Shown here piece by piece: positions 58,533-64,000 of a stretch of DNA of 64,000 nt. Below the pieces are notes generated by a model. It ran no database searches and was not told the origin of the DNA. It saw nothing but the letters and a program-made list of their open reading frames with translations. The position numbers and the translations under genes were made by a program. Numbering within the stretch: position 1 is the stretch's first letter; each line of letters opens with the position of its first letter. This DNA is from Cecembia rubra (GTDB lineage: Bacteria; Bacteroidota; Bacteroidia; Cytophagales; Cyclobacteriaceae): the NCBI RefSeq assembly GCF_003014575.1, contig NZ_PYGF01000002.1, positions 415,850-479,849 of the forward strand, given 5' to 3'.

Positions 58533-60872
58533 ATGAATCAAAATAAGGCTAGAAATAAGGGGGCTGGTGAGCCCATAGATTTGTTTAAATCCGTAAGGTT
58601 GCTTTTACCTTATTGGCCATATATAATAGCCTCAATTTTATTATTTGTAGGATTGTCATTTTTGTATCTAAAATCAGCTACACCATTTTATGAAATCACA
58701 AGTTCAGTTCTAATTAGAGAAGGTGAAAGAGCGGGTAATTTAACTGAAAGCCCAATTTTGAGTGATCTTGAGAATATCAAAACCACTGTTAAATTGGATA
58801 ATGAGATCGAAAAACTAAGATCAAAATCGCTTCTTAATGAGGCAGTAATCTCCAAATCTGCATTTGTTACATTTTATGACAAAATTGGAATATTTAAAAG
58901 AGAAATAAGTCCTTACAATGTATCAATAAATATTGTTGTTCATGAATTTAATGAAGAGTTTTTATTAGAGGGAGAGGTTTTTACTATAAAAGTTTTGAAT
59001 GAAAAGAAATTTGAAATAGAGTTTGCAAAGAATAAGAAAACTGAATTTAATTTTGGCGATAAGATTAAAACTGAGTTTGGGGTTTTTTCTTTAGAAAAGA
59101 AAAGTGAAGAAGATGCTATTAGTTTTCCTTTTTCAACTTTTGTCGTCAGGCTAGAGAACCCTATCGTAAAGACAGAAAGATATGCCAAAGCTTTAAACTT
59201 TGAGCAATCTTCTGTAAAGTCAAGTACGCTTTTCATAAGGTTACTTGATTCTTCTCCGACAAGGGGAAAGCAAATTCTTAATTCATTGATTGAGGGATAT
59301 AATACCTCAAATCAAAATCAAAAAAATGAAGTAGCTTTAAAGACTATCAAATTCCTGGATGAAAAACTCTTTTTAGCAAAGAAGGAATTGGATTCTCTGG
59401 AAATGTATGTAGAACGGTTTAAACAACGTAATAGGGTTACTGACATAGGATTGGATTCAAGGATATATTTGGAAAGTACAGCAAGTACAAGTAAAGAAAT
59501 ATCTGAACTAAGCAATAAAATAGAAATTTTGGAGTCAATTGAGAGTTTGATAGCTGTTCAAGGCAGTGGCAATGAAACAATTCCCAGTTCTTTTGTGACT
59601 CTAGATCCTACACTATCTGAACTATTGTCAAAATATAATGATTTGTTGAGAGAAAGACAGAGGATTAGTAGGATCGTACAACCAAATAACCAACAGTTAA
59701 TTTCTTTAAATGAACAATTATCAAGCCTTAAATCCAATATCCTTCAAAACATTAGAAGTAATAGATCGAATTTTGAAATTACAAGGAAAAACCTTGAGGA
59801 GAATTTAAATGTAAATAGATCTCAGGTGCAAAGAATTCCAGTAATTGAAAGAGAATTAATGGAAATTGATAGGCAAAAGGGGATCAAGCAAGAGCATTAC
59901 CAATATTTATTAAGAAAGCGTGATGAATCTGCTTTAGCTTTGGAAGTTTCTGGGGTAAGTAGTTTGCAGGTGATAGACGCTCCGACAGCAAGTGTCAAGC
60001 CTGTTTCCCCAAAAAAATTAACGACTATAGGCATTGGATTTTTAGCTGGGTTAGCATTACCAATAATTGTTCTATTCTTAAAATATAATTTCTCTGAGAG
60101 AATTACTTCAAAGAAAATTGTAGAGGGTATTACCCAAGTGCCAATTTTAGGAGAAGTGGGTAAAAATGAGGAAAAAGGATATATAGTCGTTAAACCGGGA
60201 AGTATTTCCCCACCAGCAGAACAATTCAGACTGATTAGGAGCAATTTGGGATTCCTTTCCAAAAATGAGAACCAAGTAATTGCCATTTCATCTTCTATGT
60301 CTAAAGAGGGTAAGTCATTTACGAGTATCAATTTAGCTATTTCCTTAAGTTTGGTAGGGAAAAAGGTAGTTCTTGTTGACTTTGATTTGAGGCGTCCAAG
60401 TATTTTAAAGGCATTAAACCTTAATTCGGAAATTTCACTTAACAACTATTTTAACGAATCAATTAACGATTTTAAAAAAATAATTATACCATCTGGAATT
60501 GATGAAAATCTTTCTGTTTTGGGCTTAAATACCTATATAGAGAATCCTTCTGAATTAATAAATTCAAATAAAGTTTTGGGTTTACTTAAGAGTTTAAGAT
60601 CAAGTTTTGATTATGTAATTGTTGATACTTCTCCTATGGGATTGGTCGCGGATCCTTTGTCTTTAAGTGAGGCGGTTGATGTTTTAATCTATGTTATTAG
60701 ATTGAATTACACTAAGGTCAGTCAACTTGAAGAGTATGAGGAAGTTGTTCAAAATAATATTTTCAAACGAAACTTTTTAGTTTTAAATGACGCTGAAAAA
60801 TTGTCCAGTAGTAAATTTGGATATGGGTATTACAGTTCTGATAAGAGTATCAGGGTTAAACATAAAGCTTAA
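58533..60872 (+). CDS. Polysaccharide copolymerase and tyrosine kinase (Wzc-like)
   Basis: The 779-residue protein has two transmembrane segments (about 28-50 and 500-522) enclosing a Wzz/coiled-coil periplasmic domain (about 285-490) with GNVR-like region before the second helix (SPKKLTTIG). The BY-kinase domain has Walker A SKEGKSFTS (about 590), Walker A' VLVDFDLRRPS (about 615-625) and Walker B DYVIVDTSP (about 695). The C-terminus KFGYGYYSS supplies the Tyr cluster for autophosphorylation. It controls chain length and export. No separate phosphatase gene is visible before the window ends. Confidence 0.9.
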   Translation: MNQNKARNKGAGEPIDLFKSVRLLLPYWPYIIASILLFVGLSFLYLKSATPFYEITSSVLIREGERAGNLTESPILSDLENIKTTVKLDNEIEKLRSKSLLNEAVISKSAFVTFYDKIGIFKREISPYNVSINIVVHEFNEEFLLEGEVFTIKVLNEKKFEIEFAKNKKTEFNFGDKIKTEFGVFSLEKKSEEDAISFPFSTFVVRLENPIVKTERYAKALNFEQSSVKSSTLFIRLLDSSPTRGKQILNSLIEGYNTSNQNQKNEVALKTIKFLDEKLFLAKKELDSLEMYVERFKQRNRVTDIGLDSRIYLESTASTSKEISELSNKIEILESIESLIAVQGSGNETIPSSFVTLDPTLSELLSKYNDLLRERQRISRIVQPNNQQLISLNEQLSSLKSNILQNIRSNRSNFEITRKNLEENLNVNRSQVQRIPVIERELMEIDRQKGIKQEHYQYLLRKRDESALALEVSGVSSLQVIDAPTASVKPVSPKKLTTIGIGFLAGLALPIIVLFLKYNFSERITSKKIVEGITQVPILGEVGKNEEKGYIVVKPGSISPPAEQFRLIRSNLGFLSKNENQVIAISSSMSKEGKSFTSINLAISLSLVGKKVVLVDFDLRRPSILKALNLNSEISLNNYFNESINDFKKIIIPSGIDENLSVLGLNTYIENPSELINSNKVLGLLKSLRSSFDYVIVDTSPMGLVADPLSLSEAVDVLIYVIRLNYTKVSQLEEYEEVVQNNIFKRNFLVLNDAEKLSSSKFGYGYYSSDKSIRVKHKA

Positions 60873-60880
60873 AAACAAGT

Positions 60881-62245
60881 ATGCATTTTTTTGAAATTCT
60901 TATAGATAGATTTAATAATCTGTATACAAGAGGGGACCGGTCTTCTTTAGTGTTTAAAAACATCGTCAACTCTTTTTTTTTTAAAGGATTGGGGATAGTT
61001 CTTTCATTGATTATAGTTCCAATGTCAATAAGTTATGTTGGTGCGGTGGAGTATGGTGTTTGGTTGACCGTAAGTTCTGTAGCCAATTGGATGAGTCAAT
61101 TCGATTTTGGATTAGGGAATGGACTTAGAAATAAGTTGACTCAAGATAATTCTCAACAAGATTTTGAAAATGCAAGAATTTATGTAAGTTCGATTTATGC
61201 CATAATGACGTTGATTTCGCTTAGTTTTTTGGTAATATTTGTCATTTTGGATCAATTCTTAGATTGGGGTACTATATTCAATATTCCTGATGATTTGTCT
61301 TCTCCTGTCTCAGTAGTTGTTTACATTGTCATAATAGCATTTTGCCTGCAATTTGTTCTTCAGTTATTGCACAATATTTTAACTGCTGTTCATTTGAACT
61401 ATAAGGCCAACTTTGTAAATACGTTTGCTTTGGTTATTTCTGTAATTGGAATGATCGTGCTATATTTATTCGATAATAGAAATTTGATTCATTTAGTCCT
61501 AGTTTTGGGATTCTCTCCAATTCTTTCTTTAATTATATTAAGCTTTTATTATTTTTTGAAAGAATTAAAGATGTTTGCTCCAAGTTTTTATAGAATTGAT
61601 TTCCAAAAGTCTAAATCACTTATTACTACCGGAGGGCTTTTTTTTATAATTCAATTAGGTTCATTAGTTCTATATCAAACTTCAAATATAATAATTGCTA
61701 ATGTTCTTGGTCATGAAGACGTTGCTGTATATAATGTTGTTTATAAATATTTTACAGCCTTGTTTATGCTTCTTTCAGTCATTTTAAATCCATATTGGAC
61801 AGGTTTTGCTGAGGCATTTGGATTAGGTGATTATAATTGGTTAAGCAAAAATATGCAAAAGCTTAGGAAAATATTTTTATTGTTTATTTTATTATGCCTG
61901 ATTGGTTTAATTGTGTCTCCATATGTTTTCCAAATTTGGATAGGGGAAAGATTGATAGTTCCATTTAATGTCACGCTAGCTGTTTCAGGATATTTTTTGA
62001 GTTTCTTCTGGTTGAATATACATATGATGTTGATAAATGGAGTAGGTAAGCTTAGGATTTCAGTTTTTGTAATAATTATTGCCTCTATAGTAAATGTTCC
62101 CTTTTCTATTTATTTAGGTCAATTTTGGGGATTGATCGGGATTGTGACAGCAAATTCCTCAATTTTAATAATTTTAGGGGTTATTGCATATGTACAAACT
62201 CAAAAGATAATTTATCAAAAAGCAGAAGGAATTTGGTTCAAGTAA
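60881..62245 (+). CDS. Polysaccharide flippase (Wzx-like, MATE superfamily)
   Basis: A 454-residue membrane protein with about 12 hydrophobic segments. It has IVPMSISYVGAVEYGVWLT (about 45-63), characteristic of the polysaccharide-biosynthesis flippase family (Polysacc_synt), then NWMSQFDFGLGNGLRNKL. It moves lipid-linked repeat units across the inner membrane. It starts 8 bases after the kinase gene. No Wzy polymerase is seen in the window. Confidence 0.85.
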   Translation: MHFFEILIDRFNNLYTRGDRSSLVFKNIVNSFFFKGLGIVLSLIIVPMSISYVGAVEYGVWLTVSSVANWMSQFDFGLGNGLRNKLTQDNSQQDFENARIYVSSIYAIMTLISLSFLVIFVILDQFLDWGTIFNIPDDLSSPVSVVVYIVIIAFCLQFVLQLLHNILTAVHLNYKANFVNTFALVISVIGMIVLYLFDNRNLIHLVLVLGFSPILSLIILSFYYFLKELKMFAPSFYRIDFQKSKSLITTGGLFFIIQLGSLVLYQTSNIIIANVLGHEDVAVYNVVYKYFTALFMLLSVILNPYWTGFAEAFGLGDYNWLSKNMQKLRKIFLLFILLCLIGLIVSPYVFQIWIGERLIVPFNVTLAVSGYFLSFFWLNIHMMLINGVGKLRISVFVIIIASIVNVPFSIYLGQFWGLIGIVTANSSILIILGVIAYVQTQKIIYQKAEGIWFK

Positions 62246-62273
62246 AGTGGAATTAATTTGAGGGATATATATT

Positions 62274-63161
62274 ATGAAAAAGATTGCAGTTTTGATTACC
62301 AGTTTTAATAGAGTTGAGAAGACGATCAATTGTCTTAAAAGTCTTTACAATCAAACAGGTTTAAACAATGTGGTTTTTCAGGTTTTTTTGACTGATGATA
62401 ATTCTCCTGATCAAACTGGAAAAATAATTAAAAGTCAGTTTCCTGAAATACATGTTGGATATGGGGATGGTAATTTATTTTGGGCGGGAGGGATGAGGAA
62501 TTCTTGGCAAATGGCAATAAATCAAGGAACCGACTTTGATTATTACTTGCTTCTTAACGACGATACATACTTGTTTGACGACTGTATTTCAAGAATATTG
62601 AATGTTGATAAAGAACTTTTGGATAAGTATAAAAAGGAAAGCATTATTATTGGAACAACAATTGATCCGGAATCTGGAAAATTCACCTATGGAGGCTTTA
62701 AATTAACTTCAAAATTAAGGTTTAAATTTAAATTTGTGAACAATTTGGAAGTAGAAGAACATTGTGATTTGGGCTGTGCCAATATTATGCTTGTCCCAGG
62801 AGCTATTGTAAAGCAAATTGGAATTTTAGGTGAAAAGTTTATTCATGGGATTGCAGATTTTGAATATACTTTGAGAGCAAAAAAACATGGATATTTAGTT
62901 TTTTCTGCTCCTGGTGTTTATGGGTATTGCAAATATGATCATGGAAAAAGTTGGAAATCACAGAAAACAAGTTTCAAAGAAAGGCTTGCCTATTTGTACA
63001 GTCCTAAAGGACTAGCATACAAAGAATTTATTTACTTTGTTAAAAAATATTTTCCTTTGGATACACCAATAATAGCTTCTAAACTTTGGATAAAAACCAT
63101 ATTCCCTTTTTTATATGACATGTTTAAAACAGATGGACAAATTATTAAAATAGACAAATGA
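62274..63161 (+). CDS. Family 2 glycosyltransferase
   Basis: The 295-residue protein begins VLITSFNRVEKTINCLKSL (about 6-24), then FLTDDNSPDQTG (about 39-50), GNLFWAGGMRNSWQMAI (about 67-83) and LLLNDDTYLF (about 96-105), where DD-T is the metal-binding DxD-equivalent. The last part carries GEKFIHGIADFEYTLRAKKHG, the acceptor side with ED-like acid. This is the GT-A fold of rhamnosyl-type transferases. It adds a sugar to the lipid-linked repeat unit at the cytoplasmic face. Confidence 0.85.
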   Translation: MKKIAVLITSFNRVEKTINCLKSLYNQTGLNNVVFQVFLTDDNSPDQTGKIIKSQFPEIHVGYGDGNLFWAGGMRNSWQMAINQGTDFDYYLLLNDDTYLFDDCISRILNVDKELLDKYKKESIIIGTTIDPESGKFTYGGFKLTSKLRFKFKFVNNLEVEEHCDLGCANIMLVPGAIVKQIGILGEKFIHGIADFEYTLRAKKHGYLVFSAPGVYGYCKYDHGKSWKSQKTSFKERLAYLYSPKGLAYKEFIYFVKKYFPLDTPIIASKLWIKTIFPFLYDMFKTDGQIIKIDK

Positions 63162-63213
63162 TGAATTTTAATGATTTAAGATTTGGTTGGAAATATATTG
63201 AGAAATTTAAAAT

Positions 63214-63390
63214 ATGAAAAAACTAATTCTTAGGCATAACAATTCAAAGAGTTCTTGTGGAGAAAGACTTTTCTTTGTACGGCATTTTTTTTTAAGGGTT
63301 TGTCTATTGTATTTTTTTGGTGAGAGTTTTGATAGGTTACTCCAAAGGTTTGAAAAGGTAAAGAGGATATGCAGTTATGGATTCTCTTGA
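63214..63390 (+). CDS. Possible 58-residue protein or gene remnant
   Basis: In the 316-base gap between two glycosyltransferase genes one frame runs from ATG to TGA. The peptide (MKKLILRHNNSKSSCGERLF, then a Phe/Leu/Arg-rich part) is not recognised and may be spurious or the rest of a lost gene. Nothing else is seen in the gap. Confidence 0.2.
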   Translation: MKKLILRHNNSKSSCGERLFFVRHFFLRVCLLYFFGESFDRLLQRFEKVKRICSYGFS

Positions 63391-63477
63391 AATTATACTA
63401 AGGTTAAAGATCCCTTAAAAAGATTTATTAGGTGAAGTTTTATTGGTCAGCAATTTATTAAAAAACAATTCTAATTT

Positions 63478-64000
63478 ATGAAGGTACTTTTGCTCAATGA
63501 TTATCCTATGGATAGCTATTACAAAGATTGGGAAAAGGGAATAACTCCTGGACAACAATTATGGGGAAAAACCGAAATCGACAAAATGGATGGTATTGAA
63601 ATGATTATTCTATCCCATGAAGAAAACAAGTTTTTAAAAAAGCTTGGGAATTTATTTTTAATTCAACATTTAGACCTTCAATTGAGGGCATTAAAGTATT
63701 CGAAGGACATTGATGCTTATTATTCACCTTTTGGAACTGCTGCCACCAAACTACTTCTTGCATTAAAATTTTTGGGTCTATTAAAAACCCCTATTGTGGT
63801 AATGATACATTATCCCCTGTTAGGAATGAACTCTAAAAATAAATTTAAACGCTGGTTAGGTGAAAAACTTTTTAAAGGTTATGATAGAGCAATTTTTATT
63901 AGTAAGAGGCTTAAAATAGATGCATTGAATGCATTTCGAATTAGTGAGTATGATTGTAAAGAAAAGGTTCATTCAATGGATTGGGGATCTGAAACTTCTT
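63478..64000 (+). CDS. Glycosyltransferase, GT4-like, N-terminal part (3' end outside window)
   Basis: The frame is open from 63478 to the window end (174 codons). It reads MKVLLLNDYPMDSYYKDWEK at the start, then DAYYSPFGTAATKLLLALKF, VVMIHYPLLGM and YDRAIFISKRLKIDAL. This is the N-terminal Rossmann half of a GT-B glycosyltransferase: a 'HYP' strand end, and a 'fiS..l' end as seen in GT4 proteins. The catalytic E-x7-E part lies beyond the window. It continues the capsule operon. Confidence 0.7.
   Translation, partial: MKVLLLNDYPMDSYYKDWEKGITPGQQLWGKTEIDKMDGIEMIILSHEENKFLKKLGNLFLIQHLDLQLRALKYSKDIDAYYSPFGTAATKLLLALKFLGLLKTPIVVMIHYPLLGMNSKNKFKRWLGEKLFKGYDRAIFISKRLKIDALNAFRISEYDCKEKVHSMDWGSETS

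Noticed and set aside
59897-60445. A 182-codon minus-strand frame inside the tyrosine kinase gene
   Set aside because: It opposes the Walker motifs of the kinase and has no protein-like features.

Overview
The window is a piece of a Bacteroidetes chromosome, most likely a Cyclobacteriaceae-type (Algoriphagus/Belliella-like) aerobe. This rests on perfect or near-perfect TAnnTTTG -7 promoter boxes, Bacteroidetes-restricted families (DUF4494, SatD, a long Ctc-type L25) and secreted lipoproteins with sialate-esterase, sulfatase and M14 peptidase domains. The genus is inference. The left 25-26 kb has visibly higher G+C than the host part, and the surface-polysaccharide genes at the right end are the most AT-rich.

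Region 1 (1 to about 25.4-25.9 kb) is a Mu-like transposable prophage whose left part lies outside the window. From the repressor end inward it holds: a CI-type repressor with two operator palindromes and a divergent Ner/Cro-like HTH protein (24.6-25.3 kb); a DDE transposase of the MuA type with a MuB-like ATPase (21.2-24.2 kb); a leftward early operon with a RecA-like ATPase, a DnaA-domain-IV-like protein, DUF3164, DUF4494, a DnaQ-type exonuclease, a PolX-type nucleotidyltransferase, ASCH, DUF4406, a GemA-like protein and DUF3820 (14.8-21.2 kb); a Rha regulator preceded by a P1-c4-like antisense RNA arrangement with two coupled micro-ORFs (13.9-14.8 kb); and an AT-rich outer-membrane-barrel cargo gene (13.1-13.7 kb). 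The late genes are split into two divergent operons around 6.6 kb. The rightward one has terminase, gp36-like, a portal-MuF-nuclease fusion, gpG-like and a tail-terminator candidate. The leftward one has protease/scaffold, capsid, holin, endolysin, u-spanin, tail tube, a frameshifted tail chaperone and the tape measure.

Region 2 (26-44 kb) is host chromosome. It has a secreted degradative block (sulfatase, class V aminotransferase, Tat-exported hydrolase, M14 peptidase, metallophosphoesterase, sialate O-acetylesterase, C69 dipeptidase), a SatD/DUF3307 pair, glucose-6-phosphate isomerase, a lipoprotein serpin and a trans-sulfuration enzyme.

Region 3 (44-56.5 kb) has pth and rplY, then a leftward cluster that begins with CDP-glucose-type sugar genes (cytidylyltransferase, SDR, 3,5-epimerase, SAF-domain oxidoreductase, CapD-like SDR). 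The cluster ends in a JAMM protease and a fused ubiquitin-like/E1/rhodanese protein, which suggests a sulfur-carrier system tied to sugar biosynthesis. About 2 kb of decayed DNA (an IS1595-type transposase ruin and a MITE-like repeat with a second copy at 42.4 kb) separates this from prs and comB.

Region 4 (56.7-64 kb) is a rightward capsule/exopolysaccharide locus: a degenerate ManC-like protein, Wza-like export lipoprotein, Wzc-like tyrosine kinase, Wzx-like flippase and two glycosyltransferases, the last cut by the window end.
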